Of a stretch of DNA of 64,000 nt, positions 54,098 through 62,110 are shown piece by piece. The notes below the pieces were generated by a model. The model was not told the DNA's origin, ran no database searches, and worked only from the letters and a program-made list of their open reading frames with translations. Source of the stretch: Beijerinckiaceae bacterium (GTDB lineage Bacteria; Pseudomonadota; Alphaproteobacteria; Rhizobiales; Beijerinckiaceae); the NCBI GenBank assembly GCA_009773635.1, contig WSYC01000003.1:1-64000 (forward strand), given 5' to 3'. Both the position numbers and the translations under genes were made by a program. The stretch's first letter is position 1, and every line of letters starts with the position of its first letter.

Positions 54098-54182
54098 GCC
54101 CAGGTGGCGGAATTGGTAGACGCACTGCTTTCAGGTAGCAGCGGGTAACACCGTGGAGGTTCGAGTCCTCTCCTGGGCACCA
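54098..54182 (+). tRNA. tRNA-Leu (anticodon CAG), CCA encoded
   Basis: This is a class II tRNA. The acceptor stem GCCCAGG pairs with CCTGGGC (54172-54178), followed by discriminator A and an encoded CCA. The D-arm is GCG...CGC, the anticodon stem CTGCT/AGCAG encloses loop TTCAGGT with anticodon CAG at 54132-54134, a long variable region follows, and the T-loop is TTCGAGT. It reads CTG, the dominant leucine codon in this genome. A terminator follows. Confidence 0.97.
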
Positions 54183-54213
54183 TCACACCCTTCGCAGAGA
54201 TGCGCAGATGACC

Positions 54214-54241
54214 AAAAACCGGCTCAAAAGGCCGGTTTTTT
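54214..54241 (+). terminator. Rho-independent terminator of tRNA-Leu
   Basis: AAACCGGC pairs with GCCGGTTT across a 7-base loop, with A's before and a run of T's after. It lies 32 bases past the tRNA end. Confidence 0.85.
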
Positions 54242-54290
54242 GCTGTTTGGACCCAGCGGGTGTTCGGCATCTTCCGTTGGCACCCGTGTG

Positions 54291-54335
54291 GTTTGTTGGC
54301 CTTGGCATGAAGCCAACAAACGCGAGGCCAACAAA
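54291..54335. repeat. Three copies of GCCAACAAA in the tRNA-MCP gap
   Basis: GTTTGTTGGC at 54291-54300 is the exact reverse complement of GCCAACAAAC at 54312-54321, and GCCAACAAA recurs at 54327-54335. They form a 10-bp stem with an 11-base loop plus a direct repeat. The role is unknown; the 54242-54435 gap contains no gene that I can support. Confidence 0.6.
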
Positions 54336-54435
54336 TGCCTTTGACGGATATCGCTTTTTGGGCTGCAAAGCCTTCCCGAACCACCCAGAAACTGTCTTTG
54401 ATGGGAACCGGCTTGAACAAGCCGAACCAGCGCTC

Positions 54436-55695
54436 TCAGGCTGCCCGAACCGCATCAAGAAGCACGCCGACCTCGCTGCGCATGACCTCGGCCTGTTTTG
54501 ACAGTTCGCCAGCAGCGGCAAGAATCTGGCTTGCGGCTCCCGCCGTATCCGATGCCGCGCCGCTGACACCGCCGATCGACCGGCTGACATTGTCCGTCCC
54601 CTCGGCGACCTGCTGAACATTGAGCGCAATCTCGAGCGTCGCGTGGGACTGCTCGGTCACGGCCCTGCGGATTTCCCCGCTCGTCTGGGCAATGAGGGTG
54701 ATGGCCTCGTCGATCTTCTGCACCGCGATCACGGTCTGGCCGGTGACGTTCTGGATGTGCCCGATGGTTTCGGAAATCTCGTTTGTCGCGCGGCTGGTCT
54801 GGTTGGCGAGCTCCTTGACCTCGGCAGCGACAACCGCAAAACCCCGACCGGCCTCGCCGGCGCGCGCTGCTTCAATCGTTGCGTTGAGCGCCAGAAGGTT
54901 GGTCTGGCTCGCGATCGCGTTGATGATATCGACGACCGAACCGATCTTGGTCGCAGCCTCCGAGAGCTGGCGGATATGCGCGCTCGTCGTCTGCACGGTT
55001 TCAACCGCCTGATCGGATGATCGGCTGGAATCCTCCAGCATCCGCGCGATGTCCGTTGCCGAGGCCGACAACTGCTCGCCGGCCGAAGCGAGCCCCTGCA
55101 CGTTGGTCGACACTTCCTTGGAGGCGGTTGTCACGGTGGTGGCCTCCTCGGTTGTCTGTTGTGCGGTGCGCGAAAGCTCCATTGCCGAAGCTTCCAGCTC
55201 ATTGGCCGCAGTCGACAGCGTGACCACGATATCGAGGGCGTTGACCTCAAACCGGCCGATGGACGTGGAGATATGATCCTGACGCCGCTGCTCGGTTTCG
55301 CGCCCGGCCTGCGCCTCGGTGACGCTGGCTTGCGTCTCTGCCAGCCGGCCACGCAATGCCTCCAGCGCCACCGCGAGGATGCCGATGTCTCCCTTGTGAT
55401 CCTGCGCGGGAATCGCGATATCGAGGCGCCCCTTCGCCATCGCCGAGACGGCATCGATAACGCCCGCGATCGCGGCGGAACCCGAGCGTCCGAAGAGCAG
55501 GCAGGGGACAAGCGCGGCGGCGAAAATCGTTGTGATCGCGCCAAGGCTTCCAAATCCACCCCCGGCAAGAAGCCACCCCCCCGCGAGAACCGGGACGGCC
55601 AGACTTGCGGCGAACGCCATGGTCCGGTTGTCGACCCCTGACGTTCTGCGGCTTTCGAAGGCTTCTCCCCGCAAGCGGGATTCGTTCGGCGTCAT
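54436..55695 (-). CDS. Methyl-accepting chemotaxis protein without a periplasmic sensor domain
   Basis: This chemoreceptor has 419 residues. ATG 55695 is preferred because GGAGA lies close upstream; ATG 55713 is the alternative. Two hydrophobic segments (about 27-45 and 52-70) are joined by only a few residues, so there is no periplasmic ligand domain. A HAMP-like region and coiled coil follow, then the signalling domain with the conserved tip [37 protein letters not shown], of which [20 protein letters not shown] is the core. It probably senses an internal or membrane state. No chemotaxis genes are adjacent. Confidence 0.9.
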   Translation of the reverse strand: MTPNESRLRGEAFESRRTSGVDNRTMAFAASLAVPVLAGGWLLAGGGFGSLGAITTIFAAALVPCLLFGRSGSAAIAGVIDAVSAMAKGRLDIAIPAQDHKGDIGILAVALEALRGRLAETQASVTEAQAGRETEQRRQDHISTSIGRFEVNALDIVVTLSTAANELEASAMELSRTAQQTTEEATTVTTASKEVSTNVQGLASAGEQLSASATDIARMLEDSSRSSDQAVETVQTTSAHIRQLSEAATKIGSVVDIINAIASQTNLLALNATIEAARAGEAGRGFAVVAAEVKELANQTSRATNEISETIGHIQNVTGQTVIAVQKIDEAITLIAQTSGEIRRAVTEQSHATLEIALNVQQVAEGTDNVSRSIGGVSGAASDTAGAASQILAAAGELSKQAEVMRSEVGVLLDAVRAA

Positions 55696-56067
55696 GGGAG
55701 TCTCCAATGCCATTTTCGCGCAAGTGCCGGATGCTTATCCTCAAAATGCAATAAATTTTCGTAAAGCAACCTGGAGTTATTAATGGTTAAAAAATGCAAC
55801 TGAATGGTGTTTTTGCTGCTGTATCCATATTCTTTTGAGGTTTTCAATAGTGGTCTGATGAAAAATTGAATCATTTGAAACATTTTAGCAATGTCAAATA
55901 ACTCCTAATTTTGAGTATTTATCTGAAAAACATAACAATCTATATTATAATAATCTAATAAATTGAATTCTCATATAATATAATTGATGTATATCTCCAA
56001 TATTTCATGAAAAATTAAATTGTCATGTGATTTCAATACCCGCACTGAAGATCTTCAGGAGGGAACT
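55696..56067. other. AT-rich intergenic region upstream of the three-gene cluster
   Basis: This 372-base stretch is conspicuously AT-rich from about 55740 to 56040 (many ATAAT, TATTA and AAATT words) in a GC-rich genome. Reading frames here are short and unsupported. Several TATAAT-like words occur, for example near 55945 and 55975, but none has a convincing -35 at the right distance. It presumably holds the promoter of the 69-residue gene and of the divergent MCP gene, and may be a silenced or xenogeneic-type regulatory region. Confidence 0.6.
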
Positions 56068-56277
56068 GTGGGAACGTTATTCAGTATTTGCGAATGGGTG
56101 AAAAAAGAAGGCTCGCCCGATGCAATCGATCGTCTGCGTGTCAAGATTCTGGCCGTTCTCATGAAAGAGGGCGTCACCATGAAGAGCATGACGAAGGACA
56201 CCGTCATCAGCCCGGGTGCCTTGAAAGCAGTCAGCGCAGCAGCGGCCGAAGTAGTCGGCAAGCCGTGCACGGCGTAA
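56068..56277 (+). CDS. Small unknown protein (69 aa), first gene of the V4R-like cluster
   Basis: I do not recognise this protein. GTG 56068 has an excellent AGGAGGG ribosome site four bases upstream. The sequence is amphipathic and partly helical (AIDRLRVKILAVLMKEGV), with Cys near the N-terminus (SICEWVKKEG) and Cys third from the end (GKPCTA). It has no signal peptide and no transmembrane helix. It is 47 bases upstream of the 431-residue gene, so it should be cotranscribed. Size and position would fit a peptide precursor, a small subunit or a regulatory protein; none is proven. Confidence 0.65.
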   Translation: MGTLFSICEWVKKEGSPDAIDRLRVKILAVLMKEGVTMKSMTKDTVISPGALKAVSAAAAEVVGKPCTA

Positions 56278-56324
56278 CGCACTGCTGAACCGCCCTGAAA
56301 TCTCATTTCAAGACAGGACAAATC

Positions 56325-57620
56325 ATGTCAAACCAGAACAGTCACCCCGATCTGCAAACGCCGATCGCCTTCGATGGCGATCATCGCCACCTGTTTGTTG
56401 GCTCAGGGAAGGGCGCATCCGGCCATATTCTTCATTGCAACTACTACAACAACTATCTGCAACGGACGATCTGGTATGACGCCCGCGAGTTTGCGAGCGG
56501 CCAGGATATACTGATCGGTGCCGGCGCCGAACAGGCTTACTATGGCCTGTCCCGCCTGTTTGCGGATCTGCAGCTGAAAGATATCGCGCAGAAGAAGCAC
56601 TGGGCTTCCCATTTCTACAGCTGGCAGGGTCTTGGTGCACTGGACTTCTCCTCGATCACCGAGAAGGGCGGCGAGATTGCTACCGCCAGCCAGCATTACG
56701 CCGAGGGTTGGCGGCTGCAGTTCGGCAATGCCTCCGAACCTGTCGGCTTGCTGACACAGGGCTGGATTTCCGGTGCCGCCTCCGCGATCTTCGGCATGCC
56801 GCTCGGTGCCTTCGTGCCGAGCCAGTCGAAATGCGCCGCCGTCGGCCCCGACCTCGCCAACGTCTTCCGCATCGTGCCGGGCAAGGCCAGCTTCCCGATC
56901 TATGACGGCAAGGCCGCGCTTCAGCTTTCCGCAAAGCGTGAACCGGTCAAGATCGCGCCGAACAATATCGACGAGGCCGCGGTGATGAACGCCGTGTTCA
57001 CGCTGCCGCTCTTCGGCTCGCCGAAGGTTGCGGGTGGGCTCATCAAGCAGTTCGACGTGATGATCTCGTGGTTGCCGCACCTCTATTATGACCGGGTGAG
57101 CTTCGAGTGCATCCATGAGGGTGAGCGCCGTTTCGGGGTCGATGGCCGCGAGGCTGTCGAGGTCCTGCTGGAGGAGGCAGGGCATCGCTGCGCCTTCCGC
57201 ACCTTCGGCGGCATCTGGCGCTCGATGGAATGGGCCGCCGTGGTCGAACCGATGTGCAAGACCCGCGAGGATTGGGTGCATGGCATGGGCGCGATCGCCA
57301 ACTGCGCCGGCTGGGGCCGGATCGAATGCACGCGCCTGACCAAGGACGAAGCCGAGTTCGTCGTGCACGACGATTACGAGAGCGTCGGCTACACCGCGCT
57401 CTACGGCAAGGCGGCCTTCGCGCCGAGCTACCTGCTCAAGGGCGGGTTCCGGGGCATCATGAACCTCGTCTACAACGGCGATATCCAGTCCAAGCCGATG
57501 CTGACGGAGGAATACTACAACCGCCTCTGCCAGCGCCCGGATGCTTTTGTGACCGATGTCGTCAAGTCGGCCGCGCAGGGCAGCCCGGTTTCCGTGTTCC
57601 ACGTCCATCGTCGGGGCTGA
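56325..57620 (+). CDS. V4R/DUF5943-like protein (431 aa), function unknown
   Basis: This soluble protein appears to have two parts. The N-terminal third contains SGHILHCNYYNNYLQRTI and AGAEQAYYGLSRLF, which recall the opening of V4R-domain proteins. The C-terminal part (GAIANCAGWGRIECTRLT, then YTALYGKAAFAPSYLLKGGF and SPVSVFHVHRRG) resembles a second V4R-like or DUF5943 module. V4R domains bind small hydrophobic or tetrapyrrole ligands. The assignment is by memory of motifs and is moderate. Several Trp and Cys residues may be structural. Expression with the 69- and 144-residue genes is suggested by close spacing; the next start is two bases past its stop. Confidence 0.6.
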   Translation: MSNQNSHPDLQTPIAFDGDHRHLFVGSGKGASGHILHCNYYNNYLQRTIWYDAREFASGQDILIGAGAEQAYYGLSRLFADLQLKDIAQKKHWASHFYSWQGLGALDFSSITEKGGEIATASQHYAEGWRLQFGNASEPVGLLTQGWISGAASAIFGMPLGAFVPSQSKCAAVGPDLANVFRIVPGKASFPIYDGKAALQLSAKREPVKIAPNNIDEAAVMNAVFTLPLFGSPKVAGGLIKQFDVMISWLPHLYYDRVSFECIHEGERRFGVDGREAVEVLLEEAGHRCAFRTFGGIWRSMEWAAVVEPMCKTREDWVHGMGAIANCAGWGRIECTRLTKDEAEFVVHDDYESVGYTALYGKAAFAPSYLLKGGFRGIMNLVYNGDIQSKPMLTEEYYNRLCQRPDAFVTDVVKSAAQGSPVSVFHVHRRG

Positions 57621-57622
57621 GC

Positions 57623-58057
57623 ATGCACGCTGCGGCGTCAACCACCGCGCCGGTCCAGGCTGTCCAGGATCTGGACTGCCTGGACCGGGTAAAATTCCGC
57701 TACACGCTTCCGCACCCGCTGACGGATGCCTTTCTTGAGGCCTTTCCGGGGGCGCAGGCGCGCCGGATGCCGTTCTCCCGGCTTGTCCCGAACGGCCGCG
57801 ATCTCTACGTTGTGGAGCACGAGGGCGTGTTTCATGCGGAAGGAATCCACGGCGGCGATACGCTGATCGTAGCCTTCGAGGGCAATCCGCTGGATTGGCC
57901 TCTCGAGGCGATCCGCAGCTTCAATCTCCGGCTTGCAGGCCTCGCCTACGGCCCGATCCACATGACAACGGGCGAGAGCGCCGATTGCGCGAACTGCGCG
58001 AGCCGCTTTGCCAAGAAATGCCGCGGCCTGGCGCAGCCGCACGCAGCAGCATCCTAG
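57623..58057 (+). CDS. Unknown 144-aa protein with C-terminal Cys cluster
   Basis: I do not recognise this protein. It begins two bases after the stop of the V4R-like gene, so translation is coupled. The middle part reads as alternating strands (RDLYVVEHEGVFHAEGIH, DTLIVAFEGNPLDWPLEA). Near the C-terminus, SADCANCASRFAKKCRG gives a C-x2-C-x7-C set that could bind metal or an iron-sulfur cluster. There is no signal peptide. Conserved linkage to the V4R-like gene would imply a complex or a shared pathway. Confidence 0.65.
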   Translation: MHAAASTTAPVQAVQDLDCLDRVKFRYTLPHPLTDAFLEAFPGAQARRMPFSRLVPNGRDLYVVEHEGVFHAEGIHGGDTLIVAFEGNPLDWPLEAIRSFNLRLAGLAYGPIHMTTGESADCANCASRFAKKCRGLAQPHAAAS

Positions 58058-58373
58058 GGTCAGAACCTGCAACTTCCGGCTATCAGCGCCGGATGTTGCG
58101 TTCCCGCCGGGTGAGAAGCTCAACGTCGAAGCGTAAACCCGCAACCGCCTCCGGCCACCCCGAAGACAAGGACACCAACAGCCGCGTAGAGTTGCCTGAT
58201 GAACCCCGGCCGGCGTCCATGCACACTGAAGATGCGCCCACTGCCGCTGAGGATATCGACATCGGCACCCGCGATGGCACGCAGGGCCTTGATGCAGACA
58301 GTCCTGAGGACGCATTTTCATGGGATTGATGCCGGCAGGAAGCTGTCGTGCCGCCGCAGGGCCACGCTTCTCG
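58058..58373. other. Gap between the V4R-like cluster and the convergent apbE-like operon
   Basis: The gap contains a hairpin at 58071-58097. It also has an open frame of 78 codons on the plus strand (58093-58329) encoding an acidic peptide ending PEDAFSWD. That frame lacks a ribosome site, and its third-position GC is lower than in neighbouring genes, so I do not call it a gene. Nothing else is seen. Confidence 0.5.
58071..58097 (+). terminator. Hairpin after the three-gene cluster
   Basis: AACTTCCGGC pairs with GCCGGATGTT (one mismatch) across a 7-base loop, 13 bases past the stop of the 144-residue gene. No T-run follows. Confidence 0.4.
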
Positions 58374-59312
58374 TCATGGAAGATTTGAGAGCACTTTTCC
58401 GTCTTCCAGCACAAAAATCGCGTTGAGGCCCAACGCCTGCGCCATTTTTGGACCGCGCTGCTCGCCCATGACCAGCAAGGTCGTCGCCATGGCGTCTGCC
58501 TCCATGCAGGTGCCCGCCAGCACGGTCACGGAAACGAGTTTGTTGTTGAGCGGAAGCCCGGTTTTCGGGTCCATCGTGTGCGAAATGCGCCCATTGGCGC
58601 TATCGCGGAACTGGCGATAGCTGCCGGAAGTCGCAACGGCGACATCCGTAAGGGCAAGAACACCCATCGCCGCGCGTCGGTCAGGTTCGGGGCGTTCAAC
58701 GGCGATCGCCCAGAGTTCTCCATCGGGCTTTGCGCCTTGCGCGCGCATTTCGCCGTCAATTCCGACCAGCCATGAGGGGATTTCGAACCGGTCGAGGGCG
58801 CGGGCCAGTTCATCGACGCCAAACCCCTTGGCGATACCGGAAAGATCGAGCGACACCGGTCCGAGACGACGGGCGCGATGATGGCCGTGATCGAGTTCCA
58901 GCAGGCCGCCCGCCGAGACAGGCGATGCGCCGGCCCTTGCCGCGCTGGCAGCCGGATCTGGGTCTCCCGGCATGGCGCCAAATCCGTGTTTTGCGACGAG
59001 ATCGCCGACCGCCATATCAAAGGCACCACCCGACAGCCGCCCGATCCGCAGTCCTTCGGCCAGCACCTGTCCGAGTTCGCGGGGAACCTCGACCCACGCG
59101 CCGATCGATGCCCGGTTCAGCCGGTTGAGATCGGAGTCCGGCTTCCATGTGGACATCTGCCGGTCCACGCGATCAACCGCGGCAAACAAGGCGTTGGCAA
59201 TTGGCGCGGTATCGCGGTTCGCAGGCGCGTAGAACGTTGCTGAATAGCGCGTGCCCATGGTCGCACCGTTCAACACATGGCGATGAAGGGGTGGCTCAGT
59301 AGATGTCTTCAC
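58374..59312 (-). CDS. apbE: FAD:protein FMN transferase (ApbE family)
   Basis: This enzyme (312 residues) transfers FMN from FAD to a Thr/Ser of target proteins. It has the family opening NGATMGTRYSATFYAP, SLDLSGIAKGFGVD, DVAVATSGSYRQF, ISHTMDPKTGLPL and the Mg-site EADAMATTLLVMG. GTG 59312 is chosen because AAGGA precedes it and it overlaps the reductase gene by 17 bases. From this start no signal peptide or lipobox is visible, which is unusual because most ApbE proteins act in the periplasm. It is the last gene of the reductase operon, and its likely substrate is the DUF2271-like protein two genes upstream. Confidence 0.88.
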   Translation of the reverse strand: MKTSTEPPLHRHVLNGATMGTRYSATFYAPANRDTAPIANALFAAVDRVDRQMSTWKPDSDLNRLNRASIGAWVEVPRELGQVLAEGLRIGRLSGGAFDMAVGDLVAKHGFGAMPGDPDPAASAARAGASPVSAGGLLELDHGHHRARRLGPVSLDLSGIAKGFGVDELARALDRFEIPSWLVGIDGEMRAQGAKPDGELWAIAVERPEPDRRAAMGVLALTDVAVATSGSYRQFRDSANGRISHTMDPKTGLPLNNKLVSVTVLAGTCMEADAMATTLLVMGEQRGPKMAQALGLNAIFVLEDGKVLSNLP

Positions 59313-61509
59313 AGTAGCGTCCTTCTTGCCGCAACGTCGAAAGATCGCTTCCCAACTTGCCGAGAATGGCGTTGACAGCGCGCGCAACCTCCTGGCCCAT
59401 GTCGCGCCCGCCGCAGACCATGATCTCAGCACCCTGTCCGATCATCTCAGTGATCGGCGTGGCATTTGCGAGAATTTCGCTCTGCACATAGCGCCCGCCC
59501 GAAGTGCGCGAGAACGCCGCGTGCAGTGCGGTCAGGCGTCGATCCCTCAGGCATTGCGCCAACTCGTTTTCGTAGAGGAAATCCGATTTCGGGCTTCGCC
59601 CGCCCCAGTAAAGGTGAACCGGGCGGCACCCCGCATTCTGGCGAATGAAGCCCATCAGCGGCGCAATACCCGCGCCGGCGCCAACGAGGATCAGGGGTGT
59701 TCTCGCGCGCGAGGGCCGGAAGGCGGGATTGGGCCGGATGAAGGCGTTGATGCGCTCCCCAGGCTTCAGGTCGTGCAGGAACCCCGAGCAAAGGCCGCCG
59801 GGCTGCTTGCGGACACAGATTTCGAGAAATCCGTCCTTGCGCGAGGAAGCGAGGGAATAGAAGCGCGGAACATGACTGCCGGGCGGCAGGATACCGACGA
59901 GATCGCCGGCTTCGAATGCCGGCAGGCGTGAACGCCGGAAAAATCGCGCGAACCCGTTCCTGCTCCCTTCTTGCGGCACGGTAAAGCGCTGGATGGCCGT
60001 CGCGGCCTGAACATCGGCGCCGTAATCTGTTCGCGTTTCAAGCGCGAATGAACGGGTGGCGGGGCGTGCCGCCACATGGTTGAGCGTGAGGTCAATGCCC
60101 ATCGCTGCGCCGAGCAGCCTGCCCCAGGCGGCGAAGTCCTGCGCCGATTGCCGGTCGATCCGGTGAAGGCCGAGCATTGCGGGAAAGCCTTTGGCCTCCA
60201 GTGCTGCTCCGACAGCTTCCGCATAGCGGCAGAATTTCGGGAAGGCCCGATCCCCGAATCCCAGAACCGCCACAGGAAGCGGTTTGGCGAAGGTTTCAAG
60301 CCGGGCGAGGAAGCTTTTGGCGGAGGCCGGAGCATCGCCGTCGCCATAGGTCGCGGTGAGGATGATCATGCGGCGCGCGTTTGGGTAGCTTTTGGCCAGC
60401 GCATTCATCGGTGCGGCGTGAACGCTCTGGCCGGATTTCACCAGCGCAGCATGGAGCGTGGCGGCAAAACCCCAGGTGCTGTTACCCTCAGTGCCGACAA
60501 GCAGGATGGTTTCGGCGGCACCTGCGCTGGCATTGCGGGGGATGCGCACGCTTGCCTTCTGCCGCTGCCACCAGATCAGACCGCCGGTGAACGCAAAGAA
60601 CGGCACGGCCAGTGCACAAAGCCCGAGCAGCAACGCGAGCGGCCAAAGGCCCTGCCCGGTGTGAAGCATATAGATCATTTCATGGATGCGCCGGGCAGCG
60701 CCATGCGGCTCGAAGCCGAGGGCTTCGCCCGTGGCAGCATCGATCTGCGTCACGCCCTCGCCGGTGGTCAGCGTATAGGTGTCCGTGAGATCGGCGGAAT
60801 AAGGGAAGGTCAATTCGCGGAGATCCTTGAGATCGATGCCCTTGAGTGCGCCGATCTCCTGCACGGCGAGGCGCGGGCCACCGCTGCCGCTGGCTGTCGG
60901 CGCACTCTGGTTCGATCCATCCGGCAGGATCTCGAAGGTCGAGAGCGAGAGATAAATGCCGCTCAAGGATGTGACCAGCAGGCCGATCATGGCGAGACGG
61001 CCAAGGTCAGCATGCCATTTCTGAACCGGCGTGCCACGGGCCGGGCGCAGCAGCGCGCGATAACCGCCAAGCCGCGCGGCCAGCAGCATCGTGCCGGAAA
61101 TCGTCAGAAGCAACATCAGCGCTGCGCCGATCCCCACCGCGATGCGCCCTGCATCGCCCATCAGCAAGGTGCGGTGCAGGTTGGTGACAAAGCGCGTGAA
61201 CCCGGCCGGGGCGTGCGGGCCAAGCACCTTGAAGCTGTGGGGATCGACAATGTTCGCCCCCGCCTTCTCGCCGTCGAAGAAGGTGACGACAATCGAGCCC
61301 GAAGGTGTCTGCCGGATCTTGTCGATCTCCGGATATTGCGACTGGATCAGCCCCGCGAACGTGGCCACATCGATGTCGCCGGCCTCCACCACCGGTGCGG
61401 AAAACCGCTCGCGCGCCGGTTCAATGGCGAGGAATGCACCTGTGATGGCAACAAGAGCGAGAAGCAGGCCGGCCACAAGCCCCGGCAGCGAATGGATCTG
61501 GCGCACCAT
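59296..61509 (-). CDS. PepSY-TM / flavodoxin / FAD-NAD(P)H reductase fusion (membrane electron-transfer protein)
   Basis: This 737-residue protein has an N-terminal PepSY_TM half and a C-terminal diflavin reductase. The membrane half has helices near 10-30, 120-145, 170-190 and 290-315, with conserved histidines (QIHSLPG, NLHRTLLMG, KWHADLG, IHEMIYMLHTG) that could ligate heme as in PiuB/FoxB-type proteins. The cytosolic half has a flavodoxin domain (GTEGNSTWG; TATYGDGDAP; GFGDRAFPKFC), FAD-binding RFYSLASS, and NAD(P)-binding LVGAGAGIAPLMGF with MVCGGRDMG. It should carry electrons from NAD(P)H across the inner membrane. It sits between the DUF2271-like and apbE genes. Confidence 0.88.
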   Translation of the reverse strand: MVRQIHSLPGLVAGLLLALVAITGAFLAIEPARERFSAPVVEAGDIDVATFAGLIQSQYPEIDKIRQTPSGSIVVTFFDGEKAGANIVDPHSFKVLGPHAPAGFTRFVTNLHRTLLMGDAGRIAVGIGAALMLLLTISGTMLLAARLGGYRALLRPARGTPVQKWHADLGRLAMIGLLVTSLSGIYLSLSTFEILPDGSNQSAPTASGSGGPRLAVQEIGALKGIDLKDLRELTFPYSADLTDTYTLTTGEGVTQIDAATGEALGFEPHGAARRIHEMIYMLHTGQGLWPLALLLGLCALAVPFFAFTGGLIWWQRQKASVRIPRNASAGAAETILLVGTEGNSTWGFAATLHAALVKSGQSVHAAPMNALAKSYPNARRMIILTATYGDGDAPASAKSFLARLETFAKPLPVAVLGFGDRAFPKFCRYAEAVGAALEAKGFPAMLGLHRIDRQSAQDFAAWGRLLGAAMGIDLTLNHVAARPATRSFALETRTDYGADVQAATAIQRFTVPQEGSRNGFARFFRRSRLPAFEAGDLVGILPPGSHVPRFYSLASSRKDGFLEICVRKQPGGLCSGFLHDLKPGERINAFIRPNPAFRPSRARTPLILVGAGAGIAPLMGFIRQNAGCRPVHLYWGGRSPKSDFLYENELAQCLRDRRLTALHAAFSRTSGGRYVQSEILANATPITEMIGQGAEIMVCGGRDMGQEVARAVNAILGKLGSDLSTLRQEGRYCEDIY

Positions 61510-61530
61510 GGTGAGAGCTTTCTGTCCGGA

Positions 61531-62019
61531 TCACATGTCGATGGTCAGGGAGCGCACATAGCCCTTGCCGGCGATGGGCTTGCCGATATTGCCGCTGGTG
61601 AGCGGTGCCACCACGTCGGCAGGGATGTCGTTTTCCTTCTCCACCGCGCTGTCGACGCGGATCTGGTAACCGGCGTCGATCAGGGCATCGGCGATATCCA
61701 CGCTCACCTTGAGGGTGGTTCCCGCGCCGACACTGGCACCGGTAGTGCCATCGATCCGCCCGCCCGATTGCCGGAACCAGCCGGCGAGGTGCTTGTGATA
61801 CTTGGCCTTCGAACCGGCCACGCGGATGGTTTTCTGCAATTTACCGCTGGCATCGGTGAGGTAGATCGCGAGATAGGCCCCATCGCCGCCATAGTTTTTC
61901 AGCGTCGTCGTCAGCCGCACCATGCGCGCTTCGGCGGTTGCGGGCAGGGCTGCGGTCGCCAGCACGGCAAGTGGCAGGGCAAGCGCGGCGTTCTGACGGA
62001 AAGATCTGGAATTCGACAT
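61531..62019 (-). CDS. Secreted DUF2271-like protein with a predicted FMN-attachment motif
   Basis: This 162-residue protein starts at ATG 62019, with AGGAGA upstream. A Sec signal peptide with hydrophobic core 11-27 ends at ATAEA (about residue 31). The mature part has LKNYGGDGAYLAIYLTD, HKHLAGWFRQSGG and YQIRVDSAVEKENDIPADV, resembling DUF2271. D90-G-T-T-G-A-S96 fits the ApbE target consensus D-x-x-(S/T)-G-A-(S/T), so S96 (or its neighbour) may carry phosphoester-linked FMN. It precedes the reductase gene by 21 bases. Predicted role: periplasmic flavin electron carrier or terminal reductase. Confidence 0.82.
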   Translation of the reverse strand: MSNSRSFRQNAALALPLAVLATAALPATAEARMVRLTTTLKNYGGDGAYLAIYLTDASGKLQKTIRVAGSKAKYHKHLAGWFRQSGGRIDGTTGASVGAGTTLKVSVDIADALIDAGYQIRVDSAVEKENDIPADVVAPLTSGNIGKPIAGKGYVRSLTIDM

Positions 62020-62110
62020 GAAGGTCTCCTGTGCGGATCGAGTGCAGGAGAGATGCGCCTTCAAACTGACGCGGCGCTGAAGCCGATGCAGAAAGCTGTT
62101 CAGCCGGATG

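Noticed and set aside
53983-54629. Minus-strand frames across the tRNA-Leu gene and its flanks
   Set aside because: They run through a structured tRNA and its terminator and show no protein features.
54098-58057. Genomic island integrated at tRNA-Leu
   Set aside because: No integrase was found and no second copy of the tRNA 3' end was seen downstream within the window.
58093-58329. Possible 78-residue acidic peptide gene
   Set aside because: No ribosome site, weaker codon bias than neighbours and no recognisable feature; recorded only in the gap description.
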